Shown piece after piece: positions 25,244 to 32,733 of a stretch of DNA of 59,324 bases. The notes under the pieces were generated by a model. The model saw only the letters and a list, made by a program, of their open reading frames with translations. It had not been told where the DNA came from and did no database searches. The stretch's first letter is position 1. The number at the start of each line of letters is the position of its first letter. Origin of the DNA: Bacteroidota bacterium (GTDB lineage: Bacteria > Bacteroidota > Bacteroidia > Bacteroidales > JAAUTT01); assembly GCA_021779665.1 (NCBI GenBank), contig JAJYAG010000021.1, forward strand, positions 1 to 59,324. The letters run 5' to 3'. A program made the translations under genes and the position numbers.

Positions 25244-26224
25244 GTTCATGGCCAGAGACTTGCCATAACGCTGCCGGTATTCGAGCGGCGAAACCCCTGT
25301 AAACTTTTTGAAAGTCGTGCGAAAGGCTTTGATATCGGAATAGCCGACCGAAAACATAATGGCATAAATATTTTCGTGGGTCGATTCGAGGCTCTTTTTG
25401 GCAGCCTCAATCTTTACCCGCTGTATGTATTCGGCAACGGTGTTGGAGGTCGCCTTTTTAAATCTTCGCTCAAAATTTCGTCTACCCAGATACGTTAACG
25501 AAGCAAGCTCTTCCACGGTAATCCTGTTTGTGAAATTCGCTTCGATAAATTCCTGTGCTTTGATGATGTGCTCATCTTCGTGGTCCTTCTGCGACTTAAA
25601 AATCGTAAAAGGCGACTGGCTCACCCGTCCGATATCAATCTGAAATACTTTTGCACTATAAACAGCCATTTCTCTTCCGGCGTACTTCTCAATCAGGTAA
25701 AGAATGAGGTTCAGGTAGGAATAAGCTCCGCCGCTTGAATATATTCCTTTTTCGTCGGTAATAATGGTTTCGGATATCAGATTTACATCGGGAAACATCT
25801 GCCGGAAAGCGTCTGCAACAATCCAATGAGTAGCGCATTTTTTATTGTTAAGTAAACCTGTAGCAGCAAGTAAAAAAGCTCCGACACACAAGCTGGCCAC
25901 TTCGGCACCGTTTTCGTACTGTTTTTTAATCCAGGCAATCAGCTCAAAATTCAACTCGATGGCCTTTTGAAGATCTCCATGTGGAGCCGGTATAATCACC
26001 AAATCAGTCTTAAAATGATCGTTGATAGTTTTATGCGCATGGATGGTAAACACTCCATTGTTAAACGACGATTCCTTATTAATTCCCACCAGTTCCACTT
26101 TGAATGCAGGATCTTTTCCCATGCTTTTCATGGCATCGTTTACCATATTGAAAACTTTGTGAGGACCTTCAATGGAACCTACAACAGCGTCGCCTGCAGG
26201 AAGGAGAATTGAAATGTGCTTCAT
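25235..26224 (-). CDS. GlxA-family transcriptional regulator (DJ-1/PfpI plus AraC HTH)
   Basis: The 329-residue protein has an amidase-like DJ-1/PfpI domain at about 1-190, with the nucleophile-elbow cysteine in ASLCVGAFLLAATGLL near residue 117. An AraC-type double helix-turn-helix covers about 225-320 (ITVEELASLTYLGRRNFERRFKK ... FSVGYSDIKAFRTTFKKFTGVSPLEYRQRYG). GlxA-type regulators sense small metabolites and usually activate adjacent genes. Its 3' end overlaps the 3' end of the permease by 9 bases in convergent orientation. The regulated gene is unknown. Confidence 0.9.
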   Translation of the reverse strand: MKHISILLPAGDAVVGSIEGPHKVFNMVNDAMKSMGKDPAFKVELVGINKESSFNNGVFTIHAHKTINDHFKTDLVIIPAPHGDLQKAIELNFELIAWIKKQYENGAEVASLCVGAFLLAATGLLNNKKCATHWIVADAFRQMFPDVNLISETIITDEKGIYSSGGAYSYLNLILYLIEKYAGREMAVYSAKVFQIDIGRVSQSPFTIFKSQKDHEDEHIIKAQEFIEANFTNRITVEELASLTYLGRRNFERRFKKATSNTVAEYIQRVKIEAAKKSLESTHENIYAIMFSVGYSDIKAFRTTFKKFTGVSPLEYRQRYGKSLAMNLS

Positions 26225-26254
26225 GTTCAGTAACTTTTTTGGTATACAAATTAT

Positions 26255-26530
26255 TATAAGTCGACAGTCGTCAGACCTCAGTCCACGGCCAATACAGTGT
26301 CAATGGACGATAGCCGATACTAAGTTAGACGATAGTCTATAGTCAATGGACATTAGCCAATACAAAGTTAAAAAGTCAACAGTCGTCAGACCTCAGTCCA
26401 CAGCCAATACAGTAATAAAGACGATAGTCGATAGTCCATGGACGATAGCCAATAAAAAAAGATAAGTCGACTGTCCACAGATCACTGTCCTCAGCCAATA
26501 TAAAAAGAACAGCCGACAGATCTCTGTTCA
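26255..26530. repeat. degenerate repeat array of GTCGTCAGACCTCAGTCCAC type
   Basis: A 35-base phrase beginning ACAGTCGTCAGACCTCAGTC occurs at 26264 and again at 26379 (115-base period), with a weaker third copy near 26468. The phrases between read GGACGATAGCCAATACAAAG. They share words with the 294-base units at 6 kb and with 30950-31075. The 392-base gap holds no gene besides this. Confidence 0.7.
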
Positions 26531-26616
26531 GATTATTTGTATACAGCCAGTGAATTCAGATATTCTAAACAAAAGCGCTGCGTAGTTGTTTTTCGGATAA
26601 TTAAAAAAATGAACGA

Positions 26617-27024
26617 ATGAAAAATCCATTTACCAGCACAAGTGCATTAAGTACAGATTTTGCCGCTCTTCTTTTAAGGTTAATAGTAGGTGGCTTATTT
26701 GTTTATCATGGCTATGGTAAAATTCTCGCCTTCGCCCAGATGTATTCTACTTTTCCCGATCTGATCGGCATTGGAGGTAAGGTTTCGTATATCCTGGTAA
26801 TATTTGCTGAGTTTTTTTGTGGAATTCTGGTGGCTTTGGGATTTTTAACCAGGTTTTCTATCATCCCGATCATCATCACCATGGTGGTGGCGTATTTTAT
26901 TGCTCACAAAACGGATACTTTCCAGGTTAAAGAACTGGCTTTTGCTTTTATGACACTATCGGTGGTGGTGTTTATTCTTGGAAGCGGCAAAATTTCGCTC
27001 GACAGAATGATTTTCAAGAAATAA
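26617..27024 (+). CDS. DoxX-family membrane protein
   Basis: The 135-residue protein has four predicted membrane segments and the DoxX pattern: LLRLIVGGLFVYHGYGKI, FAEFFCGILVALGFLTRFS, and ITMVVAYFIAHKTD. DoxX proteins are small inner-membrane subunits. Some act with thiosulfate:quinone oxidoreductase, others in oxidative or thiol stress. The next genes downstream (convergent) are sulfur-relay genes, which fits the thiol theme, but the family is broad and this is only suggestive. Confidence 0.85.
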   Translation: MKNPFTSTSALSTDFAALLLRLIVGGLFVYHGYGKILAFAQMYSTFPDLIGIGGKVSYILVIFAEFFCGILVALGFLTRFSIIPIIITMVVAYFIAHKTDTFQVKELAFAFMTLSVVVFILGSGKISLDRMIFKK

Positions 27025-27029
27025 CAAAA

Positions 27030-27056
27030 TGGCCCGGAAGAAAACTTGCCGGGCCA
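27030..27056. terminator. bidirectional hairpin between doxX and the DsrE-like gene
   Basis: TGGCCCGG (27030-27037) pairs with CCGGGCCA (27049-27056), directly after the DoxX stop and before the end of the convergent DsrE-like gene. There is no strong T-tract on either side. Confidence 0.6.
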
Positions 27057-27103
27057 GATTCGAATATATAGGTCGGATTATAAATAGTCGGAATTAACTT
27101 CTT

Positions 27104-27610
27104 TTATGTGAAAATGATCTGTGTTCCGATACCGCCAGCCATAGCATAGAAATCGCCAACGGTAATGATATCGACCACTTCTTCGGTTAAATCTTCCTTT
27201 TTGAGTTTAAACATATCCACAGCAAGTTTGCAGGCATAAATTTCGCCGCCACCTGCTACAATCATTTCAAGAAATTCCTTTACGGGAGGCATATCCAGCT
27301 TGTCCATCTGACTTTTCATCATCGAAGAAACACCAGCTTCAACGCCGGGAATCATTCCGAGGATGGTTGGAAAAGGCAATCCGCCGGGCATTCTCATAGC
27401 AGGATTTCCAACGGTGGAAGTGTGGAGTTTTTCCATTCTGTTTTTGGTGATTGCATCCAAACCAAAGAATGTAAAGAAAAGTTTGGCCTCAATTCCTTCC
27501 ATTACAGCTCCGTTAGCCATTACAAGGGTGGCATAAACATCTTCGATAGTACCTTTGGCGCAAATAATGCACACTTTCTTTAATGGATACTCTTCTTTTT
27601 GCGTTGTCAT
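27104..27610 (-). CDS. DsrE/DsrF/DrsH-like sulfur-relay protein
   Basis: The 168-residue protein is of the DsrE2 (peroxiredoxin-like) class: KKVCIICAKGTIEDVYATLVMANGA, AKLFFTFFGLDAI, MPGGLPFPTILGMIPG and the cysteine-bearing GGEIYACKLAVDMF. Members carry sulfane sulfur as a cysteine persulfide between sulfurtransferases and DsrC/TusE. Candidate persulfide cysteines are in VCIIC near the N-terminus and in YACK near residue 127. It sits 28 bases after the DsrC/TusE-like gene in the same operon, so the two probably form a donor-acceptor pair. Confidence 0.88.
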   Translation of the reverse strand: MTTQKEEYPLKKVCIICAKGTIEDVYATLVMANGAVMEGIEAKLFFTFFGLDAITKNRMEKLHTSTVGNPAMRMPGGLPFPTILGMIPGVEAGVSSMMKSQMDKLDMPPVKEFLEMIVAGGGEIYACKLAVDMFKLKKEDLTEEVVDIITVGDFYAMAGGIGTQIIFT

Positions 27611-27638
27611 AGCTTTGAATTTTTAATTAGGTTTTGAT

Positions 27639-27950
27639 TTAGACACAACTTGTAGGCTTAGGTATACCAGCCAGTTTCGAAGATATTTTCAGCGGTCCGC
27701 CGGGGAAAAGCTGGTAAAGCTCTTTGATATCAGTAATACCGGAATTTCCTACTTTACGGATGGTAAGCTGAACGCCTGCATTGTGCTGCTGACGAAGATA
27801 TTCGAGCACTGCAAAATGCTTATCTGTAAGGGTGATATTGTAATCCTTGGCCATCTCTACAGCCATTTCTTTTGTCCATTGTGCAGGATTTTCGAAATAT
27901 CCTTCTGCGTTTACTGTTACGCTTGTTCCTGCTAAAACTTTTTCTGCCAT
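27639..27950 (-). CDS. DsrC/TusE-family sulfur carrier with a single C-terminal cysteine
   Basis: The 103-residue protein matches DsrC/TusE: GYFENPAQWTKEMAVEMAKDYNI, LTDKHFAVLEYLRQQ and the ending GIPKPTSCV, where C102 is the penultimate sulfur-carrying cysteine (CysA). The second cysteine of true DsrC (about ten residues upstream, in a GACK-type context) is replaced by serine (ISSKLAG). By family rules this makes it TusE-like: a sulfur relay rather than a substrate of dissimilatory sulfite reductase. No dsrAB or tusBCD is nearby. Its partner is probably the DsrE-like protein encoded just downstream. Confidence 0.9.
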   Translation of the reverse strand: MAEKVLAGTSVTVNAEGYFENPAQWTKEMAVEMAKDYNITLTDKHFAVLEYLRQQHNAGVQLTIRKVGNSGITDIKELYQLFPGGPLKISSKLAGIPKPTSCV

Positions 27951-28007
27951 TGTTATTTGTGTTTAATTAATGTTTATAGTATCTGCATAATTTAAAAGTA
28001 TTTAAAA

Positions 28008-28113
28008 CCTCACCCCCGACCCCTCTCCACCTGGAGAGGGGAGAAAATCCCCAAACCCCATATTGGGAGCTCTTCAAAGTCCCTCTCCAAATGGAGAGGG
28101 ACTTAGGGTGAGG
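28008..28113. repeat. MITE-like palindromic element
   Basis: Terminal inverted CCTCACCC (28008-28015) and GGGTGAGG (28106-28113) enclose two internal hairpins, CCCTCTCC-ACCT-GGAGAGGG and CCCTCTCC-AAAT-GGAGAGGG. It lies between the DUF1641 gene and the DsrC-like gene, inside the presumed operon. It could terminate or process that transcript. Confidence 0.75.
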
Positions 28114-28119
28114 CCTCCT

Positions 28120-28785
28120 TTATTCCTTCGATAAATTCTTCAGGAAGGTCACCATGAATGCCATTCCTCGTTTCATCTCGGGGCTGTTCATTTCCTTCAT
28201 CACACGCCAGATGCTGTATTCGGGAAGTTCTTCCATTTCCATGCTGTTGAATACCCTCAATGCGTTGTTGATGGCTTTGAGCATATCAGGTTGTGTAAGA
28301 TTCTTAACCGTATCGAGAATGGTTACCACGTTATCCGACAAATCGTTAATATCCTTAGGTGAGTAATGGGTTACAACCTTATCAACCACTTTGCCGGCCT
28401 CTCTTGCAAATTCGAAATAGCCTTTCTGTTCGAACTCATGAAGCTTTTTGGTAAAATCGATAATGATCTCGTTCACCATCGGAGTGGCATCTTTCACCAG
28501 ATCCATCATGCTTTCGAGCATATCTATCATCTGAATGAAAGTAGGAACGTTCTTCACCAGCTTAATCATCAGAAGTTTGATTTCATCGGGATCCATTTGA
28601 ACCTGACGGGTTTCCAGTTCCACAACGGCGGTGTCGTAAACATCCTTGCCAATAATGGACAGATCGGAAACCAGGTCGTCGACCGCCGACGATTTAAGCC
28701 TTTGCTCGTGCATATAATCAAGCAACAGGTCGAGCTTACGGTTTATGTCATTTATTTGCTGTTGCAGTGCTGCAGTGTCGCTCAT
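28120..28785 (-). CDS. DUF1641 protein
   Basis: The 221-residue helical protein ends in the DUF1641 signature (MLKAINNALRVFNSMEMEELPEYSIWRVMKEMNSPEMKRGMAFMVTFLKNL). DUF1641 has no proven activity. It is recurrently encoded beside sulfide:quinone oxidoreductase-like flavoproteins and formate-dehydrogenase genes, and it is so here: it starts 10 bases after the flavoprotein stop. There is no signal peptide or membrane segment. Its role is probably as an accessory to the flavoprotein. Confidence 0.85.
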   Translation of the reverse strand: MSDTAALQQQINDINRKLDLLLDYMHEQRLKSSAVDDLVSDLSIIGKDVYDTAVVELETRQVQMDPDEIKLLMIKLVKNVPTFIQMIDMLESMMDLVKDATPMVNEIIIDFTKKLHEFEQKGYFEFAREAGKVVDKVVTHYSPKDINDLSDNVVTILDTVKNLTQPDMLKAINNALRVFNSMEMEELPEYSIWRVMKEMNSPEMKRGMAFMVTFLKNLSKE

Positions 28786-28795
28786 AACTGTTGTT

Positions 28796-30034
28796 TTAGT
28801 ATTTAACCATTCGTTTTCCGGCCATGCTCATTTCGGCTTCAATAGGCAATTGTTTGCCTCTGAGCAGAATATGCCAGTAAATCCAGCGGAACATCAGTTT
28901 TCCGTAATGGTTGATCTTTGTATTTTTCAAAAGTCCGAACGGCCCTATTCCGGGTAGTGGGAAAGTTCCGGGCAGCGGTTCAGTATCGTAATTAAAATCG
29001 ATCAAGGCTCCTTTACCGTAACCTGTTTCGATATAGCAATTTGAGTGTCCATCGAAATGAGCTTTTAACTGGCGGCCTTCGATAAAACTCAAAATATTCT
29101 CGGTAAGAATTTCAGCTTCGAAATGAGCTACCGATCCGGCTTTCGACGTAGGAAGTGCTGCAGCATCGCCAATTACAAACATGTTTGCATATTGCTGATG
29201 CTGCAAGGTGTGCTTATTTACCGGAACAAAGTTCATATCATCACCTAATCCGCTCCTCTCAATAAATGCAGCCCCTTTGTTCATGGGAACTATGGTAAGC
29301 ACATCAAAAGGCACCTCCTGTTCATCGTACGAAACCAGTTTCTTATTATCATTATCAATATGTTCGATATAAAAATCGGGAATAATATTGATGTTCTTTT
29401 CCTTCAACAGTTCGCTCAGCATCTGGGTAGCAACAGGCTTTGTAAATGCTCCGGCCAAAGGAGTTACTAAAGAAATTTCAACTTTGTCGCGCATTCCTTT
29501 CTGAGTAAAATAAGCCTCGGCCAGACACACAAATTCGATGGGAGCAACAGGACACTTAAACGGCATTTCGGTAATAGCCATCACCAGCTTACCACCTTCC
29601 CAGGATTTAAAATATTCGTGCAAAGCAAGTGCTCCTTCGAGTGTATAAAAATCGAAAATCTCCTTATGCCAGAGTTTATCTTTCATGCCCGGAGTTTCGT
29701 CAGGACTGAGATGGGCTCCGCTGGCAATAATCAGCACATCGTATTCCAACACCTTACCATCGGTAAGCAGAACCCGGTTCTGGTCAGCTTCAACCTTATC
29801 AATTTCCTGGTAAAGAACATTTACTCCAACAGGAAAGAAATCGGCTTTGGGTTTTATAACATCGCTTTTATTATACAATCCGAATGGAATAAATAAAAAC
29901 CCGGGCTGATAATAATGGGTTTTTTCCTTATCAATTACGGTAATACTCCACTCGTCGCGATCGAGAGCTTTTCTTAGTTTGTTAGCCATGATTGTTCCGG
30001 CAGTGCCGGCACCAAGAATCAGTATCTTTTTCAT
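28796..30034 (-). CDS. sulfide:quinone oxidoreductase-like FAD/NAD(P) flavoprotein
   Basis: The 412-residue protein begins with a dinucleotide-binding GAGTAGTIMANKL. It has YYQPGFLFIPFG and DVLIIASGAH, typical of the SQR/flavocytochrome c family. Two cysteines, C161 (MPFKCPVAP) and C333 (HSNCYIETG), are positioned like the redox pair of SQR, which oxidises sulfide to sulfane sulfur and passes electrons to quinone. A C-terminal amphipathic segment (WIYWHILLRG) could touch the membrane. It is first in an operon with DUF1641, DsrC-like and DsrE-like genes and divergent from a Crp/Fnr gene. Activity on sulfide is likely but not certain, as the family includes other quinone reductases. Confidence 0.87.
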   Translation of the reverse strand: MKKILILGAGTAGTIMANKLRKALDRDEWSITVIDKEKTHYYQPGFLFIPFGLYNKSDVIKPKADFFPVGVNVLYQEIDKVEADQNRVLLTDGKVLEYDVLIIASGAHLSPDETPGMKDKLWHKEIFDFYTLEGALALHEYFKSWEGGKLVMAITEMPFKCPVAPIEFVCLAEAYFTQKGMRDKVEISLVTPLAGAFTKPVATQMLSELLKEKNINIIPDFYIEHIDNDNKKLVSYDEQEVPFDVLTIVPMNKGAAFIERSGLGDDMNFVPVNKHTLQHQQYANMFVIGDAAALPTSKAGSVAHFEAEILTENILSFIEGRQLKAHFDGHSNCYIETGYGKGALIDFNYDTEPLPGTFPLPGIGPFGLLKNTKINHYGKLMFRWIYWHILLRGKQLPIEAEMSMAGKRMVKY

Positions 30035-30073
30035 AAACTATGTTTTGATGAGTAAATGCTGTTATTTTGATAA

Positions 30074-30081
30074 CAAAAATA
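30074..30081 (-). promoter_or_regulatory. candidate -7 element for the flavoprotein operon
   Basis: On the minus strand this reads TATTTTTG, a match to TAnnTTTG, 40 bases before the start codon. No -33 TTTG is present at the right distance. That fits a promoter needing an activator at the two Fnr-like boxes upstream. Confidence 0.4.
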
Positions 30082-30114
30082 TATGATTTACTACGGGTTG
30101 ATTTTTAGATGCTT

Positions 30115-30145
30115 ATGATAAATATCAAGGCGTGATAATTATCAT
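30115..30145. promoter_or_regulatory. two tandem Fnr/Crp-like boxes
   Basis: ATGAT-AAAT-ATCAA (30115-30128) and GTGAT-AATT-ATCAT (30132-30145) both follow the TTGAT-N4-ATCAA plan. The second has a perfect 12-base palindrome (TGATAATTATCA). Their centres are 17 bases apart. They lie between the flavoprotein operon and the divergent Crp/Fnr regulator gene, whose product is the natural candidate to bind them. Confidence 0.65.
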
Positions 30146-30245
30146 AACGAGACGACCGGACAAGAATGATATTTGCTTTTGCATCTGAATTTTTGCGGAA
30201 TTACTCCAAAAACAATAATTTTAAACTTTCGTCTACACCCAATTT

Positions 30246-30929
30246 ATGAAAAACTGCAATTGCGAAGGTTGTGAACTAAAGAACCTGTTCTTTGAGAATG
30301 TAAGCTCAATGGATATTGAAAGTATGTGCTCGAGGAAATCAGAAAAGTCGTACAAAAAAGGGGAGACAATTATCCAGGAAGGCGATTCCATTAAAGAGTT
30401 CACATATCTTAAGAGCGGACTTGTAAAACTTTATCGCAAAAGCTCTGGCGATAGGGAACAAATTATATGTTTTGCACTTCCGTTGGATTTTGTAAGTCTC
30501 CTGAGTATCTTTTCCGAAGAAAAATACAATTACTCGGTTACAGCCCTGCTCGACTCGGTTACCTGCAGCATGGACCTGAACGAAGTTAAAATGCTTGCCA
30601 ATCAAAATGGCAGATTCGCGACCGGCATCATGCAAAAAATTAACAGGGCCACTGACAGAATTATTCTCGACTTCCTGGAAGTGAAACAACGCCGGCTGTT
30701 TGGTCGAATTGCCTATATTCTTCTTTACTTCTCGAAAGTAATTTTTAAACAACAAACTTTCGAGTTACCTGTTTCAAGGAAAGAAATTGCCGAATACATC
30801 GGCATGACCGTCGAAAATGTAATCCGCACGCTATCGGACCTCAGGAAAGACGGCATTATCAAAATATATGGCCCTACCATTGAGATTGTAGATATGGAAA
30901 GGCTGGAACGGATTTCGGATTTGAGTTGA
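30246..30929 (+). CDS. Crp/Fnr-family transcriptional regulator
   Basis: The 227-residue protein has a cyclic-nucleotide-binding-type beta barrel (GETIIQEGDSIKEFTYLKSGLVKLYRKS), a dimer helix, and an Fnr/Crp helix-turn-helix (LPVSRKEIAEYIGMTVENVIRTLSDLRKDGII). The recognition helix keeps the Glu and Arg (E-N-V-I-R) that read TGAT half-sites. The N-terminus carries C4, C6 and C9 (NCNCEGC) plus C28, which could hold an iron-sulfur cluster or act as a thiol sensor, although the spacing differs from E. coli Fnr. It is divergent from the flavoprotein operon, with matching boxes between. I infer control by oxygen, nitric oxide or sulfane sulfur. Confidence 0.88.
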   Translation: MKNCNCEGCELKNLFFENVSSMDIESMCSRKSEKSYKKGETIIQEGDSIKEFTYLKSGLVKLYRKSSGDREQIICFALPLDFVSLLSIFSEEKYNYSVTALLDSVTCSMDLNEVKMLANQNGRFATGIMQKINRATDRIILDFLEVKQRRLFGRIAYILLYFSKVIFKQQTFELPVSRKEIAEYIGMTVENVIRTLSDLRKDGIIKIYGPTIEIVDMERLERISDLS

Positions 30930-30949
30930 GAGGAGATGCAGTCCTGATA

Positions 30950-31075
30950 ACTATCGGGAGCGGGTTACGGGCAGTCGACTTGTATTCAATGGCTGTGGAC
31001 CGTCGTCCGTGATCCGTCGACTTTTCTTGTACTTACCATCGACTATGGACTATCGACTTACATCTTACTTCTTAC
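30950..31075. repeat. GTCGAC-rich degenerate repeat
   Basis: CAGTCGACTTGTATTCAATG, GGACCGTCGTCCGTGATCCG and CATCGACTATGGACTATCGAC are, in reverse orientation, the same words as the array at 26255-26530. It fills the gap between the Crp/Fnr and methyltransferase genes. Confidence 0.55.
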
Positions 31076-31089
31076 TTCATACTTAAATT

Positions 31090-31707
31090 ATGAGCGATTT
31101 CGATAAAGTAGCTGCTGACTGGGATAAAAACAGGATGCATATTGACAGGTCAGAAGCAATAGCGCAAAAAATATTGCCCTTTCTTGAAGGAAAAAGAACC
31201 GGATCGGCAATGGAATTTGGCGCAGGCACAGGTTTGCTTAGCTTTTTGCTGAAAGAAAAATTCAACAAAATTGTTTTGCTTGATTCGTCGCGCGAAATGG
31301 TAAATACGGCCAATACAAAAATATCTCAAAGTGGCGCAAAACATATGCACGCAGTGTTTTGTGACCTTGAAAAAGAGGACTATAGGACCGAGCCTTTCGA
31401 TGTTATTTTTACGCAAATGGTATTGCATCATGTGGAAAATATCGATCTGATATTTAAAAAATTCTATAGTCTACTGCACCCCGGCGGCTTGCTGGCTATT
31501 GCCGATTTGTACACCGAAGACGGAACATTCCACAGCGAAGGTTTTAATGGTCATTATGGGTTTGATCCAGATGATTTAAAGAAAAAACTCCTGACGGCCG
31601 GATTTGCGAAAGCAGCACACGAAACCTGCTACACCATCACCAAAGAAGTTCGTGATGGTAAAATAAAGGACTTTCCTATTTTCCTCCTGGTGGCAGAAAA
31701 GGATTAA
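31090..31707 (+). CDS. class I SAM-dependent methyltransferase
   Basis: The 205-residue protein has a Rossmann methyltransferase fold with motif I (AMEFGAGTGLLSFLL), the acidic end of strand 2 (IVLLDSSREMV), and VIFTQMVLHHVENI, then LLHPGGLLAIADLY. This is the UbiE/Methyltransf_11 type, which acts on small molecules. The position next to sulfur genes raises the possibility of a thiol or metalloid substrate, but nothing in the sequence proves it. It has its own downstream hairpin. Confidence 0.88.
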   Translation: MSDFDKVAADWDKNRMHIDRSEAIAQKILPFLEGKRTGSAMEFGAGTGLLSFLLKEKFNKIVLLDSSREMVNTANTKISQSGAKHMHAVFCDLEKEDYRTEPFDVIFTQMVLHHVENIDLIFKKFYSLLHPGGLLAIADLYTEDGTFHSEGFNGHYGFDPDDLKKKLLTAGFAKAAHETCYTITKEVRDGKIKDFPIFLLVAEKD

Positions 31708-31730
31708 GGAGTCAGGCTCCTCCATTACTT

Positions 31731-31763
31731 TAACCCGTCAGATCCCTGGATTTCGGCGGGTTA
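31731..31763 (+). terminator. hairpin after the methyltransferase gene
   Basis: TAACCCG (31731-31737) pairs with CGGGTTA (31757-31763), 24 bases after the stop. The following sequence is only mildly T-rich. Confidence 0.45.
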
Positions 31764-31831
31764 CTATTCCATATCAACAAATTAATTAAGCTAATTCAAC
31801 CGGTGCATTGTTATATGTACATCATTTAATG

Positions 31832-31862
31832 TTTGAAAGCCTTTGATTTCAAACTAATTTTG
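31832..31862 (+). promoter_or_regulatory. promoter of the osmC-thioredoxin-DUF302 operon
   Basis: TTTG (31832-31835), 19 bases, TAATTTTG (31855-31862): a near-perfect Bacteroidota promoter, 22 bases before the OsmC start codon. A TTTGATTTCAAA palindrome lies between the two elements and could be an operator. Confidence 0.75.
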
Positions 31863-31883
31863 CATTAATAAATTTTAAGAATT

Positions 31884-32300
31884 ATGACACATTCAATAGA
31901 AACCGCCTGGAAAGGAAATATGCAGTTTGATGCGCTTGTAAGCGGCCATCATGTTATTATGGATGCCTTGCCCGATGCTGGTGGCGAGGATCAGGGCGTT
32001 CGCCCAAAGCAGTTAATGCTGGCAGCGCTGGCCGGCTGTACCGGAATGGACGTTATCTCCATCCTGCGAAAAATGAAAGTAGAACCTGAAAGCTTTAATA
32101 TAAAGGTTGAAGCAGATGTGACAGAAGAACATCCGAAGCATTATAATAAAATGCACATTATTTATGAGTTGAAAGGCAAAGATTTGCCGCTGGATAAAAT
32201 TCAAAAAGCGGTAGAACTCTCGCAGGATAAATACTGTGGCGTTTCGGCTGCATACAAAAAAGCAATGCCATTGAGTTGGGAAATTAAAATTGTAGAATAA
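31884..32300 (+). CDS. OsmC-family peroxidase-like protein
   Basis: The 138-residue protein has the two active cysteines of OsmC/Ohr proteins: C52 in LAGCTGMDV and C118 in DKYCGVS. The fold elements are RPKQLMLAALAGC and IIYELKGKDL. These proteins reduce organic hydroperoxides and, in several bacteria, persulfides. It is the first gene of an operon, with the thioredoxin gene starting 2 bases after its stop. This placement suggests that thioredoxin recycles its disulfide. Confidence 0.92.
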   Translation: MTHSIETAWKGNMQFDALVSGHHVIMDALPDAGGEDQGVRPKQLMLAALAGCTGMDVISILRKMKVEPESFNIKVEADVTEEHPKHYNKMHIIYELKGKDLPLDKIQKAVELSQDKYCGVSAAYKKAMPLSWEIKIVE

Positions 32301-32302
32301 AA

Positions 32303-32725
32303 ATGACAACAGGTATCATCGTTTTTGTGGTTTTGATGGCCATCCTGATAGGATATGCTTTGTATACTTTTAAGAAATACAAAGACATGCCTCCGGTAAC
32401 CGAAAGCGATAAAATTGTTTCACTTAGTGATACTACCTTCGATAAAGAATTAGGAAACAAGCTTGTTCTGGTCGATTTCTGGGCATCGTGGTGTGTACCA
32501 TGTAAAATGATGGCTCCCGTTTTGAACGACCTTGCTGGTGAAGTTGATACTAAAGCCTCGATAGCAAAAGTTAACGTTGAACAGTATCAAAACCTGGCGG
32601 CCCGTTTTAAAATCAGAAGTATTCCTACCATGGTGTTATTCAAAAACGGTTCAGAAGTTCAGCGTTTTGTGGGTGTTAAATCGAAAGATTTTTTAAAGAA
32701 GCAAATATTAAATCAATTAAATTAA
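32303..32725 (+). CDS. membrane-anchored thioredoxin
   Basis: The 140-residue protein has an N-terminal membrane helix (IIVFVVLMAILIGYALYTF), a short linker, and a thioredoxin domain with the active site W-C64-V-P-C67-K and the cis-proline loop SIPTMVLFKNG. The orientation is uncertain. No lysine/arginine precedes the helix and several follow it (KKYK), so the domain probably faces the cytoplasm. It lies within the OsmC operon, with the DUF302 gene following after 8 bases. It probably reduces OsmC or a persulfidated partner. Confidence 0.92.
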   Translation: MTTGIIVFVVLMAILIGYALYTFKKYKDMPPVTESDKIVSLSDTTFDKELGNKLVLVDFWASWCVPCKMMAPVLNDLAGEVDTKASIAKVNVEQYQNLAARFKIRSIPTMVLFKNGSEVQRFVGVKSKDFLKKQILNQLN

Positions 32726-32733
32726 TTAAAGAT

